The notes under the pieces: model-generated
The model's database searches: none
Told to the model about the DNA's origin: nothing
The model's input: the letters and a program-made list of their open reading frames with translations, nothing else
DNA from: Paraburkholderia fungorum
GTDB taxonomy: Bacteria; Pseudomonadota; Gammaproteobacteria; Burkholderiales; Burkholderiaceae
Direction of reading: 5' to 3'
Length of the DNA stretch: 64,000 nt
NCBI RefSeq assembly: GCF_003610895.1
Contig: NZ_MCAS01000001.1
Span: 434,001 to 498,000 of the forward strand
Position numbers and translations under genes: made by a program
Part shown: positions 27,526 through 37,571 of the stretch, one piece after another
Numbering within the stretch: position 1 is the first letter of the stretch
Layout of the letters: every line of letters begins with the position of its first letter

Positions 27526-28773
27526 ATGGCTTACATATCGCTACTCGCACTATTCCTGACAGTCACCAATCTGGTCCCCGTGAGCGCAGTTGGATTGGTA
27601 CCACTCGCCTTTTGTCCGTGGAGATTTTTTGGACGCAGCTACCCCGCGTTCATGACGCCGCTCACAGCGTTCACGCTTCTCGTCATCGTCTCCACACTGC
27701 TCTACGATCCCAGGTCATTTCTGGAGTTCGATTTTTACCGGCGCGACGGTAATTTCTTCATCTCCTATGCGCCTATTTTTGCCGGTTGCCTGTACACGCA
27801 CCGTTGGGATCTGAATAAAGTTCTCCGCACATTTTTTGTGTTCGCGGTGCTGATCAATCTGCCCCCCTACGCTTACTACATCGTCCACAACGGCTTACTC
27901 AGCATCTTCGCAAGTCCCGACAATAGTTTTGGCAGTTACTTCATTGCGCGCAACGCGGCAGGCGGGTTCTTCGCGATGCTGTTTTGCCTCGGCATCGCAT
28001 GCTACCTGCACAGGCGCAGCAAGCTGTTGCTGGCCCTGCTCGCCGGCAATGCACTGATGCTGTTCTCCACCTATAGCCGAGGCTCGCTGCTGGGCGTCCT
28101 TGTCATCCTTCCCTACCTCTACTTCGGCCGCAAACGCTGGATGCTGGCAACGCTGATCGGCGGCCTTATCGCAGGCTCCATCGCAATGGCGATCTACCAC
28201 ACGGATCCGAGGGTCGACTATATGGGCTACACCTTCACGATCGAGAATCAGGATGCCAAGGTCGCCAATCTCGACATTCGCTATGAATGGTTGTGGCCGC
28301 GGGCGCTTGCGTACTTCGAGCAGAGCCCGATCGTGGGCCTTGGCTTCGGCTCATTCGACGATCACATCGGCGATGTGACGAACTACTTTCATCTACTGGG
28401 TATAGCGTCGGACAAGATCATCGAGCATAGCGACTCGCATGCTCACAATTCTTATCTGAACATTCTTGCGGAACTGGGCGTAGTTGGACTTGCCCTGATG
28501 CTGGGCTTCTACTGGAAGCTGATTGAGTGGAGCAAACACGGTGCGGCTGCCGCCGCGCTATTCGGCAGTGGACAGAACTTCGCCGCTTTCAGGTTCGTTG
28601 AAATCTCATCTGTCTGCCTGCTTGTCATGGCCGCGACAGAACATCGTCTGGTCTCGCCGTCGAATGTGCTGATTCTCGCTCTCGTCATCTCTCTGTTGCT
28701 GGCAGCGCAGTCGGTCAATAACGCCGCGATCAACCATCTTCAGCAGAAATCGAAAGACCAGGCCTTACTCTAA
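27526..28773 (+). CDS. O-antigen ligase/polymerase-family membrane protein (Wzy/PslJ type)
   Basis: A 415-residue protein with about ten membrane helices and a large periplasmic loop (about 225-310), which ends in the family motif SDSHAHNSYLNILAELGVVG (about residues 304-323). It probably polymerises lipid-linked repeat units in the periplasm, the role of Wzy in flippase-dependent pathways. It is the only gene in this stretch on the plus strand; the flippase and transferases are all on the minus strand. It may therefore be regulated on its own. Confidence 0.88.
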   Translation: MAYISLLALFLTVTNLVPVSAVGLVPLAFCPWRFFGRSYPAFMTPLTAFTLLVIVSTLLYDPRSFLEFDFYRRDGNFFISYAPIFAGCLYTHRWDLNKVLRTFFVFAVLINLPPYAYYIVHNGLLSIFASPDNSFGSYFIARNAAGGFFAMLFCLGIACYLHRRSKLLLALLAGNALMLFSTYSRGSLLGVLVILPYLYFGRKRWMLATLIGGLIAGSIAMAIYHTDPRVDYMGYTFTIENQDAKVANLDIRYEWLWPRALAYFEQSPIVGLGFGSFDDHIGDVTNYFHLLGIASDKIIEHSDSHAHNSYLNILAELGVVGLALMLGFYWKLIEWSKHGAAAAALFGSGQNFAAFRFVEISSVCLLVMAATEHRLVSPSNVLILALVISLLLAAQSVNNAAINHLQQKSKDQALL

Positions 28774-28866
28774 GTGCCGGCACGGTGAACCGGCGTATGC
28801 GAAACGATTCCCGCTGCCAGACGCCTGCGAAGAATTCCTGATCGGATATCGGCTAACGCATTGAAA

Positions 28867-30060
28867 TCACGATACGACGTCAGCATGCTGGCGCTGATTG
28901 ACGGGCAGTTGCTGGCTTGCAACCGGATATGGCAGAAAGTGTTCGAGACCCCCGTATGGAAGCCGGGAATCGATAAAACTCATCAGCGCCGCCTTGAAGT
29001 TCTCCGAAGAAAAACGCTCCGCGTTTCTACGGCATGCCCGGGGATCGAACAGACCCGCATTGCGCTCGAACCGCCCTACCGCCGCCAGCAACGACTCCGG
29101 CGTCTGTTCGCCAAAGAACACACCGGTAGGCCGTTCAAGCGGCAGACCGATGACGGACTCCAGTACACCGCCTCTGCCAAAAGCGATCACCGGCGTGCCG
29201 CATGCCTGGGCCTCCACCACCGAAATTCCGAAGTCCTCTTCCGCAGCAAAGACAAACGCACGCGCGCGTCGCAAATGATCGACAAGCGTTTCGAACGGTT
29301 GATGACCCAGGATCGTCACATTCTCGCCGGCTGCCGCCCTGATCTTCTTCATCTCAGGACCATCGCCAATCACCACGAGCCGGCGTTCAGGCGTCTGCGA
29401 GAAGGCCCGTACGATCAGATCAATACGTTTATACGGCACCATGCGCGAGGCCGTTACGTAGAAGTCGTCCTTTTGCGTGCATACGGTCATGCTGGCCAGA
29501 TCGACCGGCGGATAGATGACGGTTGCTTCACGCTGGTAGGTCTTCCTGATCCGGCGGGCGATGAAATGCGAATTCGCCAGAAGATGATCCACACCGTTGG
29601 CCGAGCGCGAGTCCCATCCACGAATGTAGTGAAGCAGCATGCGCGCCATGATGGACTTGATGCCGGTGTTCAGATGAGACTCGTTGAGGTATTGATGCTG
29701 CAGGTCCCAGGCATAGCGAATAGGCGAATGGACATAGCTGACGTGAACCTGATTCGGTCCGGTCAGCACACCCTTCGCCACCGCGTGTGAACTGGAAATG
29801 ACCAGATCATAGCCCGACAGGTCGACCTGTTCGATCGCGATCGGCATCAACGGCAGGTATGCACGATAGCGTTTGCGCGCCAAAGGCATCTTCTGAATGA
29901 AGGAAGTCTTGACGGATTTCCCTTTCACGCATTCGCGGTCTTCCAGAAAATCGACAACTGAAAAGATGTCCGCTTTCGGGAAACATTCGATGATGTTTTT
30001 CAGCACTTTTTCCGCACCGCCCGAAACCACCAACCAATCGTGAACAATAGCGACTTTCAC
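28867..30060 (-). CDS. Glycosyltransferase family 4
   Basis: A 397-residue GT-B enzyme. GTG 30060 is the start (GGGAGG five nt upstream), giving VKVAIVHDWLVVSGGAEKVL, a classic GT4 N-terminus. The donor-binding half has TASRMVPYKRIDLIVRAF, VVIGDGPEMKKI and the nucleotide motif E-x7-E in AEEDFGISVVEAQACGTPVI. It is related to mannosyltransferases of the WbaZ/PslH kind, which fits with ManC in the locus, although donor and acceptor cannot be read. It lies downstream of the flippase gene (54 bp) and is convergent with the polymerase gene. Confidence 0.9.
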   Translation of the reverse strand: MKVAIVHDWLVVSGGAEKVLKNIIECFPKADIFSVVDFLEDRECVKGKSVKTSFIQKMPLARKRYRAYLPLMPIAIEQVDLSGYDLVISSSHAVAKGVLTGPNQVHVSYVHSPIRYAWDLQHQYLNESHLNTGIKSIMARMLLHYIRGWDSRSANGVDHLLANSHFIARRIRKTYQREATVIYPPVDLASMTVCTQKDDFYVTASRMVPYKRIDLIVRAFSQTPERRLVVIGDGPEMKKIRAAAGENVTILGHQPFETLVDHLRRARAFVFAAEEDFGISVVEAQACGTPVIAFGRGGVLESVIGLPLERPTGVFFGEQTPESLLAAVGRFERNAGLFDPRACRRNAERFSSENFKAALMSFIDSRLPYGGLEHFLPYPVASQQLPVNQRQHADVVS

Positions 30061-30114
30061 TTCGACCTCCCGTGAGAATACGTCCGACATCCTTCATTTT
30101 TTCCACCACCGGCT

Positions 30115-31431
30115 TCATTCGTCCTTTGCAGCACGCGTCTGGGGCCGGAAACCGCACGCAACCCGAACCATTCCCAGCGCTCGCTCGCCTCCCGGTACGA
30201 GGCCAACCAGCTCAAGACGAACCACAACGACCACCAGCATGACCGATAGCAACCCCTCGCCGATCACCCGGGCGAGTGCGATGCCAACGGCGCCAAATCG
30301 AGGCGCAAGAATCAGCGCCGCAACCAGATTGATCAGACCCGACGCAATACCCACGATGGCAAGCAAACGATCCTTCCTTCGTGGCACAAATACGTAGCCC
30401 GCCACAAACTCGTTGAACGCAGCGAACGGGAACATCCACGCAAAGATCTGCAGAACGTGCGCACTCGGTTCAAAGGAGCGGCCAAGAATCAAAGGCAGTA
30501 CGAAGGGTGACAGTGCAAGCGCGCCACAGAAAATCAGTAATCCGTACCCCATCAGCAGAGTCGCGCCGCGCCGGGTCGTTTCGTGCGCCCCTTGCATGTC
30601 GCCCTGTGCGAGTTGGCGCGTGATGGTGGGAATGAACACCTGCGCGGCCGGCCCCATGAGCGCGAGTGCGATCGTCGCAAAGCGTTCGGCCGCGCCGAAA
30701 TAGCCAACCTGATCGGGCGTGGACAACAGCGTCAACAGGTAAGTGGACGACGCCGTGAATACGACCGACCCCGACGAATAGAGAAAAAGCATCGTCGAAT
30801 TTCGTACGAGGGGGACGATACCTGCCAGCCTGAGACGCGGCCAGCCCAGCTGGTAGATGGTGAGGCCATAGGAAACAACCGAGGACGCCACACCGGCAAT
30901 CAGAAGGCTCGCAAGCACCCATACCGCGTCGTCGGGTCCCTTTACGAGGCTCAGAACCAGCACGAGGCTCAGGAGAAAGCCGAACACCTCGATAATGATG
31001 GGCGTTCGAAACTGGTGACGCCCCTGAAACAGCCAACCGAGGTTCATTCCCGACACGATCCCCAGCAGCGTAGCCAGCACGCCGATCAACGGACGCTCGG
31101 ACAAGATCGGCGAACACATCGTGGCAATCAGGCCGATGCTTCCGCCCACCACGCCATGCACAATGCGCGCGCTCACGTGCAACGAGAATATCTCGTTGCA
31201 TTCCTCATCCGATTGCGCTTTCGACACGTCGCGCATGCCGACGGGGCTGAACCCGTAATTGACCAGCATCCATATCACGTTCATCAGCGACATCGAGGCC
31301 AGTACCCGGCCATACCCGGCTACACCGAGCATCCTCCCGTAGAACGGCACCACGATGATGAGGTACACGTACCTCATCAAATAGCCGCCGTAGACAAACC
31401 CAATAGTACGGATGCTCTTTCGTCTATCCAT
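30115..31431 (-). CDS. Polysaccharide flippase (Wzx/PslK type, MOP superfamily)
   Basis: A 438-residue membrane protein with about twelve helices. The start is ATG 31431 (MDRRKSIRTIGFVYGGYLMR) with GGAG upstream; the frame is open to 31464. Early family marks are VVPFYGRMLGVAGYGRVLAS and YGFSPVGMRDVSKAQ. It flips undecaprenyl-linked repeat units across the inner membrane. It lies 29 bp downstream of the GT2 gene and 54 bp upstream of the GT4, so it is part of the minus-strand operon. Confidence 0.9.
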   Translation of the reverse strand: MDRRKSIRTIGFVYGGYLMRYVYLIIVVPFYGRMLGVAGYGRVLASMSLMNVIWMLVNYGFSPVGMRDVSKAQSDEECNEIFSLHVSARIVHGVVGGSIGLIATMCSPILSERPLIGVLATLLGIVSGMNLGWLFQGRHQFRTPIIIEVFGFLLSLVLVLSLVKGPDDAVWVLASLLIAGVASSVVSYGLTIYQLGWPRLRLAGIVPLVRNSTMLFLYSSGSVVFTASSTYLLTLLSTPDQVGYFGAAERFATIALALMGPAAQVFIPTITRQLAQGDMQGAHETTRRGATLLMGYGLLIFCGALALSPFVLPLILGRSFEPSAHVLQIFAWMFPFAAFNEFVAGYVFVPRRKDRLLAIVGIASGLINLVAALILAPRFGAVGIALARVIGEGLLSVMLVVVVVRLELVGLVPGGERALGMVRVACGFRPQTRAAKDE

Positions 31432-31460
31432 GCCGCTCTCCGTGTCCGCGTTTCTGGACT

Positions 31461-32471
31461 TCAACGCCCAACCACGCGACGGCGGGCAAGCGGGTTGGCG
31501 ATATACCGCACCACGAAATCAGAAAGCGGCGAGTACGGCACGAGACACAGACTTGACAGTACAAGCGTGCCGAGCTTCTTCTTGAGGCTCCAGAATGGAT
31601 TCGCGACAATGGTGTGCAAATAGTGCCCCGAATCCCGCATCATCCAGCGCCACCGTTTTTTCAGCGTCGCTCGATAGACACTTGAGCAGAAACGAGTCTT
31701 CTCGAGCGCGAAGTCGTGAAAATCAGGTGCCAGCTCGACCTGCAGCCGGGTCATTGCGATATTGCGCAATATCGCCCATCTCAGGTTGACGGCTTCCGGC
31801 GCCTTGTTGAGTTGCTCCGAGTTGGCGAATGACACCGTCGCACCACCCGTGTTGTGTACGCGATACCCGCCCAGCGACTTTCGCACCGCGGCGACGCGGC
31901 CTACCAGCGCCACACCGTAGATCGCGTAGAAGTCCGCCCCGTAACGATTGATGCCCGCCTCCGGAACCGGAAAAATACGTCTGAGCGCGCTCACTTTGTA
32001 TGCATTGCCCGAGGCGGGCGGCGACGGATACAACCAGCCATCCAGCAACGATGCTCCGCAATCGGCGGGAGGATCGACATGAGGCACATAGGCGCCTGTC
32101 GGTGCGCCTTTGCCGTCCATAACGTCCAGACGAAACTGCACCTTTGCCCAGTCGCCGGCAGCAAAGAGCCGCATCACTTCGGAGACGGCTCCCGGATACA
32201 GCACGTCGTCGGAATCGAGGAAAATCACATAGTCCGTTTCCAGCAGCTCGATCGCCTGGTTGTAAGCGGACACCTGCCCGCCGTTTTCCTTGAGGATCGA
32301 CGAGATACGTGCTCCGAACTTCTCGATGATCGTGCGCGATCCGTCGGTCGAGCCATCGTCGATGACCATGACGTGCGTCTCCGGATAGTCCTGCCCGAGC
32401 GCCGACTCGATCGCAGTAGCCAGATAGTGCTCGTAGTTGTAGTTGCAGATCACGACAGTGACGTGGTTCAT
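31461..32471 (-). CDS. Glycosyltransferase family 2 (PslC-like)
   Basis: A 336-residue GT-A enzyme. The N-terminus has MNHVTVVICNYNYEHYLATA, then VIDDGSTDGSRTII and the metal-binding DSDD (FLDSDDVLYPGAV, about residues 91-94). The C-terminal third is helical and has no clear membrane helix. It adds one sugar to the lipid-linked repeat unit on the cytoplasmic face. It lies between the PslG-like hydrolase (about 120 bp) and the flippase. Donor unknown. Confidence 0.9.
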   Translation of the reverse strand: MNHVTVVICNYNYEHYLATAIESALGQDYPETHVMVIDDGSTDGSRTIIEKFGARISSILKENGGQVSAYNQAIELLETDYVIFLDSDDVLYPGAVSEVMRLFAAGDWAKVQFRLDVMDGKGAPTGAYVPHVDPPADCGASLLDGWLYPSPPASGNAYKVSALRRIFPVPEAGINRYGADFYAIYGVALVGRVAAVRKSLGGYRVHNTGGATVSFANSEQLNKAPEAVNLRWAILRNIAMTRLQVELAPDFHDFALEKTRFCSSVYRATLKKRWRWMMRDSGHYLHTIVANPFWSLKKKLGTLVLSSLCLVPYSPLSDFVVRYIANPLARRRVVGR

Positions 32472-32593
32472 GATATGTCGACGCTATCCAGAGGTTCGAT
32501 CAGCCGAAATTCGGCAACCGTGAAACGACCGACGCATGCTGCGGGCATTCAAATTCGCTCGAATTGAGCATGGTCCTTAACGACTCAGTTCAT

Positions 32594-34054
32594 TTAAGCG
32601 ACTCCACGAACAACGACATAGGCAAGGTGTTTGGGCGGCTTGTTGTCCGCCCCATTGACGCGATCCGGCACCTTGAAACGAATCTTCAGGTTCTGGTCAT
32701 TCCACGCCAGCGCAACATCGTCGCGAGCACTCGCCGTGCCACTCAGCGCGTCGATGAACTCGACTCGTGCGTTGCGTGACGGCAATGATTTGAGTCCCCC
32801 TACGGTGACGCTTTGCCAACCCGGATCCGCGTTGACCTGCATCACGACGTCATGGCCGGAAAGCAACGCACTTCCCGAAGCCCCAGGATCGAACTGCAAC
32901 GGCTTCGAGAAGCTTGCCAACGATCCGTTCGCGGTCTGATTCAGAACGACCAGGCTTCGCCCGGATACGTTGTATGTCCGCCTGGGCGGACCGCGATGCG
33001 TTAGACGGAACGGCTCGTAGCCATCCCAGTGATAAATCATGGACAAGTACTTGTTCGGGTCGTCCCAGTTTCTGTCGAGTGCCCATACGGCGAAGTCGAA
33101 GAAATAGCGCGGTAAATAGTGCGGGTCCTTCATGTACTCGTCACCGATTTCCGTTTGCCAGATGCCTCGCGCCGGCCCGTTCCTGACGTACTGCTGATAC
33201 AGCGAATCCAGCTCGGCAACGGGCAGATAATGCGTGTCGATGTAATCGACCCAATCCAGCATCCGCGCATTCAGCACAGGGCTCGTGTACTCAAGCCATG
33301 TTCTGAAGTTGTCGAGCCCGCCCTGGTCCGGCCATCCACCGTAGACCACGTACGCGCGATACTTGCGGATGATGCGCGCCGCCGGAATATGAATGCGCTC
33401 GACGTAATCCTGCATGGCGCGCTCGTACGGTTTCGAACTCTTTATGTTCCCGGCGGCGTCCGGGCCATGCCAGAAGGTCGCTTGAGCCAGTCCGCCCGAC
33501 AGTCTGCCCGCTGCCTCATTCCAGATCTGGAAGTAGCGCAGGTTATAAGGCGGTGCGGAGTACGTACGAACCACGGCATCGACGTATCGCTCCCACGCAT
33601 CGACGTCCACCGGCGCCGAGTTGCTGTCACCCGGCACGCTCGCGTTCCATGTGGGGGTATAGCCGAGTTGCAGGAGCGAGCCGATCCCATTGCGATCATT
33701 TGCGATCAATGCCGGCGGCAGCTCGCTATCGAATGCTGAACTGGTCTTGTCGATACGCATGACGTCCTGCGGTCCATCCTGTTGGCCCGGGCCGACCGAG
33801 CCTCGCCCCCAACTGATGCCCATTGCGCGCCACATCTGAACGTCGCTGGCCGCACCCGCCCAACCGTTCGAACCGATCAGCTCAGTCATCCTGCGACCAC
33901 GCATTCCCTGAGCCCGCGACTCAGGCAAGAACGACGGCGCAGTCTTGCCCCGCGCGAACGGAGTCCACGCGCCGGCGAGCGCAGCAAGAATGCGTAACGC
34001 CCGCCGTCTGCCGGCGACGCTCGTGACCCGGTTGATTCGCCTGGTCACAAACAT
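32594..34054 (-). CDS. PslG-like glycoside hydrolase (clan GH-A, GH39 related)
   Basis: A 486-residue protein with a short basic and hydrophobic N-terminus (GRRRALRILAALAGAW) that could be a Tat-like signal or an anchor. The catalytic pair of a retaining clan-A hydrolase is visible: E180 in YFQIWNEAAG (acid/base) and E302 in IWQTEIGDE (nucleophile). A beta-rich C-terminal domain follows (about 385-486). In Pseudomonas PslG is a periplasmic endoglycosidase needed for normal polymer release. The order BY-kinase, GT4, hydrolase here equals pslE-pslF-pslG. The polymer it cuts is presumably the one made by this locus. Confidence 0.85.
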   Translation of the reverse strand: MFVTRRINRVTSVAGRRRALRILAALAGAWTPFARGKTAPSFLPESRAQGMRGRRMTELIGSNGWAGAASDVQMWRAMGISWGRGSVGPGQQDGPQDVMRIDKTSSAFDSELPPALIANDRNGIGSLLQLGYTPTWNASVPGDSNSAPVDVDAWERYVDAVVRTYSAPPYNLRYFQIWNEAAGRLSGGLAQATFWHGPDAAGNIKSSKPYERAMQDYVERIHIPAARIIRKYRAYVVYGGWPDQGGLDNFRTWLEYTSPVLNARMLDWVDYIDTHYLPVAELDSLYQQYVRNGPARGIWQTEIGDEYMKDPHYLPRYFFDFAVWALDRNWDDPNKYLSMIYHWDGYEPFRLTHRGPPRRTYNVSGRSLVVLNQTANGSLASFSKPLQFDPGASGSALLSGHDVVMQVNADPGWQSVTVGGLKSLPSRNARVEFIDALSGTASARDDVALAWNDQNLKIRFKVPDRVNGADNKPPKHLAYVVVRGVA

Positions 34055-34057
34055 GGG

Positions 34058-35173
34058 CTAGCTCACTGACGCGCTGGGCGCGAGTTCCGGCACCTGATCG
34101 CCGGTATGGCCGTACAGAATCTGCAGCACTTTTCGCGCCGAGTATTCCCAGCGAAACTCACGCGCATGCGCCGCGCCCATGGTTCGGTAACGTTGCCGCA
34201 GTTCAGCATCGGCCATCATCTGGGAGATCTTCGCCGCGATATCGTCCGCCGACGTCGCGTCGCAGTACATGGCGGCGTCACCGCACGCTTCCGGAATGGA
34301 GGTCCGCGAGGAAGCGATCACCGGGCAACCGCAGTACATCGCCTCGAGCGGCGGCAGTCCAAATCCTTCGTATAGGGAGGGAAAGACGAGGCAGGCCGCA
34401 TTCTCATACAGCGATTTCAACTCGCCATCCGATACGAAGCCGGCCCACACAATCTGATTCGAATGGGTCTGAGGCCCCATGTCCGCGCTGTTGAAGATAC
34501 GTTTATTGCGACCGCCAACAATGACGAACTTCACGTCACTCAGATGCCCGAGCTTGTCGATCGCGTCGAGAACACGCTGCAGATTCTTTCGCGGATCGAG
34601 GCTGCCGACGATTACGCAGTACGCGTCTTTTTCCAGTTTCAGACGGCCCACAATTGCCGGATTCGCTATGACCCGGTCCAGATGATCCGCGCCGGGCGTG
34701 ATAACCGTGACGCACGATTCGTCCACCTTCAGGTGATGGCAGATCCGTGTCTTCGAGTAGCTCGATACCGTCAGAAGCACCGGCTCCATTCTCCGCAGCA
34801 TGGCGAAACAAACGCGATACCAAAGCCGGAATTTCCGCGAGAAGCCCTGCGGTACATCGTAGATCGCCATGTCATGAACCATCACAACTTGCCCACGCCT
34901 GAAAAGCGGATTGGTGTTGCACAGGTTGAGAAGCGTCCTTCCTCTCGCTGCAATCGGCAGCGTAATCTGCTCCCAAAGCGTGCCGCGCAGCCACGGGAAG
35001 CAGCGTTTGCGCTTGAGGTGCGTGCCCGGCTCGACAACGTTCTGCGGCACAAAAACTTCCAGTTCATCCCCGGGCGTCGCGCTCATCTGCATGGCCCGCG
35101 TGAGTTCATACGCCACACGTTGAACCCCGGTGACGGCCTGCGAGGTGAACTTTCCGTTGATTGCGAAAGCCAT
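34058..35173 (-). CDS. Glycosyltransferase family 4 (PslF-like)
   Basis: A 371-residue GT-B enzyme. The start ATG 35173 gives [20 protein letters not shown], the standard opening of this subgroup, with GGAG upstream; the frame is open to 35272 and would otherwise overlap the kinase gene. Donor-side marks are [30 protein letters not shown] and [21 protein letters not shown] (the E-x7-E motif). It adds one sugar of the repeat unit. It lies 61 bp downstream of the BY-kinase gene and 3 bp before the hydrolase gene. Confidence 0.92.
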   Translation of the reverse strand: MAFAINGKFTSQAVTGVQRVAYELTRAMQMSATPGDELEVFVPQNVVEPGTHLKRKRCFPWLRGTLWEQITLPIAARGRTLLNLCNTNPLFRRGQVVMVHDMAIYDVPQGFSRKFRLWYRVCFAMLRRMEPVLLTVSSYSKTRICHHLKVDESCVTVITPGADHLDRVIANPAIVGRLKLEKDAYCVIVGSLDPRKNLQRVLDAIDKLGHLSDVKFVIVGGRNKRIFNSADMGPQTHSNQIVWAGFVSDGELKSLYENAACLVFPSLYEGFGLPPLEAMYCGCPVIASSRTSIPEACGDAAMYCDATSADDIAAKISQMMADAELRQRYRTMGAAHAREFRWEYSARKVLQILYGHTGDQVPELAPSASVS

Positions 35174-35234
35174 CGGCTTCTCCGTTTGAAGGCGCCACGA
35201 AACATCTGGCCGCAAGCTGCCTGCGGCCGAACCA

Positions 35235-37571
35235 TCAATGCGTTGCTTCGAGATCGCCGAAATCGCTGCCATAGTTCGTCACGTAGTCGTAATTCCGTGT
35301 GCTTCGCAGTAGCGGGATACCGTTGAAGACGGCACCGGCAATGCGCCCTTCGGCACGCGCCATCTTCTTGACTGTGTCCGCAATCTCCTGCTCGCTCTGC
35401 ATCCCCGAGCGCAACACCAGCAAGGCCGAGCCCGCCTCGCTCGCGATGATGGAAGCGTCGGTGACCGCGAGAAACGGCGGCGTATCGATGATCACCATGT
35501 CGTACTGTCCGGCGAGCCGCGCCAGTAGCTCTTTGAACTGGGGCTTCATCAGCAGCGCGGCAGGGTTCTCAGGCCGTGCGCCGCACGACAGGAACGTCAA
35601 CCCGTCGATGCCGGTTGCGCGCAAGACATTGCGCAAACCGAGCTGCCCCGCGAGCACCTCCGAAAGACCACCACGGTTGTTTCCGCCGAACAGCGAGGCG
35701 AGATGGCCCCGCCGCATATCGGCGTCGATCAGGAGTACGCGCGAGCCGACCTCCGCGTGCAGGATTGCGAGGTTCGCCGCAACAAAGCTCTTTCCCGCGG
35801 AAGGCGTCGGTCCAATAACCATCAGAAGGTTATTGCGGGCGTGCGCAAGATCGCGCGCCACCGACGTGCGCACGGCACGAAGCGCCTCGACCGACATATC
35901 GTTCGGAAACCGCGCGGCGAGAACCCTGGTGCCGTCGTCGATCCGCGATGCGGCCATCCCCATTCCGGCGGCGCCGCCAACAAACTGAAGATCGGCGGCA
36001 TTTCGCGGAAATGCCTGACTGGACCGCCCTGCGCCCCCGGGCAATGCCTTGCGCCCCACGCCGTGCCGATCGAGCAGCAACTGCTGCTGACTGAACAGGA
36101 TTTCGCCGAAGACCGGCACGCTCATGCGGCTCTCCACGTACCTCGGATCGGTCACGCCGGTCATCACATGGCGGCGCATGAAGACCAGCACGACGCCGGA
36201 CAGGAGGCCGAGTACCACGCCGCCCGCGAGCACGATTTCGGGCTGCGGCTTGACCGGACGGTGAGGTCGGATCGCGGCGTCGACAATATGTGCCCCGCCT
36301 GTCGTGCTCGCGCGCCGGACCTGCAATTGTTCGGCTTTCTGCACCATCCCGAGATAGATCGTTTCCGCCACCCTCTGTGCGCGGAGAAGATCGACGCTCT
36401 GCCGTTCAGACGAGGGCATGCTATTGAAATGGCCGTCGAACTGCGCCTTCGCATCCTGCAACTGTGCAATCTGCCGGTCCGCTGTCTGCACCCAGCGGCT
36501 ATCCGCCGTGTAGCGATCGAGTAGTTGCGTACGCTGGATTTGCAGGGTCGCGATCTGCTTGTCGATGTCCAGACCACCCTGGAGATACGCTTGTGCTTCG
36601 CTCGTCGGCTGCATGGATTGCGACGCCCCACGGAAGCGCTTCAGTGCATCCTCGGCCTTTCTGAGGTCCGCCAGCAAACGGGGCAGTTCCCCATTAATGA
36701 ATGCCAGTGTGGTCGTGTCGTTGGCTTGCCGGGCGGCAATCGCGTAGGCAAGGTACTGATCTCCCAACGCGTTGGCAACTTCAGTAGCCTTATCCCGGCT
36801 CTTGTCCGCGTACTCTATCTGGATGAGCCCAGAGTCCTTCACCTTGTCGCCGACCTTCACCAGTGCGCCAAATCGCTTGATCGCGTCGATCTCATTCCAG
36901 CGAATAACCTCGAATTTCGTGCCCGGCCGCGCGTCCAACTCTTTCACGAGCATGGAAACGCCATTGCTCTTGAGCATTGCGCCCACTACGCCTTTTACAA
37001 GGAGCTGACCCGACGGACCGCGCAATTCGTACGCGCCATTTGCGAGAGCAATCAACGTCAGTTTCTCTTCTTCGAGATCCTGCGGCACCTCCAGCGAGCC
37101 GATCTGAACGCGTTCCCCGCCCCATGCGAATGACTTCAGCCCAAGCCAGGCTGCAGCCGGCTCACCTGGCGTCGCAAACTTCTCCGCGATGTCTCCAAGT
37201 ATTGGAACCTTGTGCGGCGTTACCGACACGTCGAAGCGGAATTTTTCGATGACCGGATCAAGCACCGCGCGGCTGCGTATTACGGCCATTTCGGTCACCG
37301 GCGAGGGCGAGGGCGGCGGCAGGCTCTCCTGATTCTGCAAGGCGAGTCCTAGCGCATTGGGTTCTGGAGGATCGACACGCAACAGAACGTCCGCCGAGTA
37401 GATCGGCGTTGCAATGAGCAGATAGATCACCGCCAGACCCAGCACGACGACCGCCGTGCCCACGATCTCCCAAATGTGGTCGCGCATCAGCGTAAGCATC
37501 GCACCGGCGCTGAGCTGACCACGCTCCGTGCTGGTTGCGGGCGAGAACGAGTTTGCAGGGTAGTAATCCAC
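35235..37571 (-). CDS. Polysaccharide co-polymerase with C-terminal tyrosine autokinase (Wzc/BY-kinase, PslE type)
   Basis: A 778-residue protein starting at GTG 37571 (AAGGA upstream). A cytoplasmic N-terminus and first membrane helix (about 38-60, EIVGTAVVVLGLAVIYLLI) lead into a Wzz-type periplasmic domain with coiled-coil segments. The second helix is PEIVLAGGVVLGLLSGVVLV (about 450-470). The kinase has Walker A PSAGKS (591-596), Walker A' LLIDADMRRG (613-622) and Walker B MVIIDTPP (692-699). The tyrosine cluster at the end is small (Y761, Y763, Y767). It controls chain length and export through cyclic autophosphorylation. First gene of the minus-strand operon. Confidence 0.93.
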   Translation of the reverse strand: MDYYPANSFSPATSTERGQLSAGAMLTLMRDHIWEIVGTAVVVLGLAVIYLLIATPIYSADVLLRVDPPEPNALGLALQNQESLPPPSPSPVTEMAVIRSRAVLDPVIEKFRFDVSVTPHKVPILGDIAEKFATPGEPAAAWLGLKSFAWGGERVQIGSLEVPQDLEEEKLTLIALANGAYELRGPSGQLLVKGVVGAMLKSNGVSMLVKELDARPGTKFEVIRWNEIDAIKRFGALVKVGDKVKDSGLIQIEYADKSRDKATEVANALGDQYLAYAIAARQANDTTTLAFINGELPRLLADLRKAEDALKRFRGASQSMQPTSEAQAYLQGGLDIDKQIATLQIQRTQLLDRYTADSRWVQTADRQIAQLQDAKAQFDGHFNSMPSSERQSVDLLRAQRVAETIYLGMVQKAEQLQVRRASTTGGAHIVDAAIRPHRPVKPQPEIVLAGGVVLGLLSGVVLVFMRRHVMTGVTDPRYVESRMSVPVFGEILFSQQQLLLDRHGVGRKALPGGAGRSSQAFPRNAADLQFVGGAAGMGMAASRIDDGTRVLAARFPNDMSVEALRAVRTSVARDLAHARNNLLMVIGPTPSAGKSFVAANLAILHAEVGSRVLLIDADMRRGHLASLFGGNNRGGLSEVLAGQLGLRNVLRATGIDGLTFLSCGARPENPAALLMKPQFKELLARLAGQYDMVIIDTPPFLAVTDASIIASEAGSALLVLRSGMQSEQEIADTVKKMARAEGRIAGAVFNGIPLLRSTRNYDYVTNYGSDFGDLEATH

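Noticed and set aside
28861..29790. 309-codon plus-strand frame over the GT4 gene
   Set aside because: Antisense to a well-conserved glycosyltransferase; no motif of its own.
36525..37133. Plus-strand frame of 202 codons inside the BY-kinase gene
   Set aside because: Antisense shadow; no ribosome site or family likeness.
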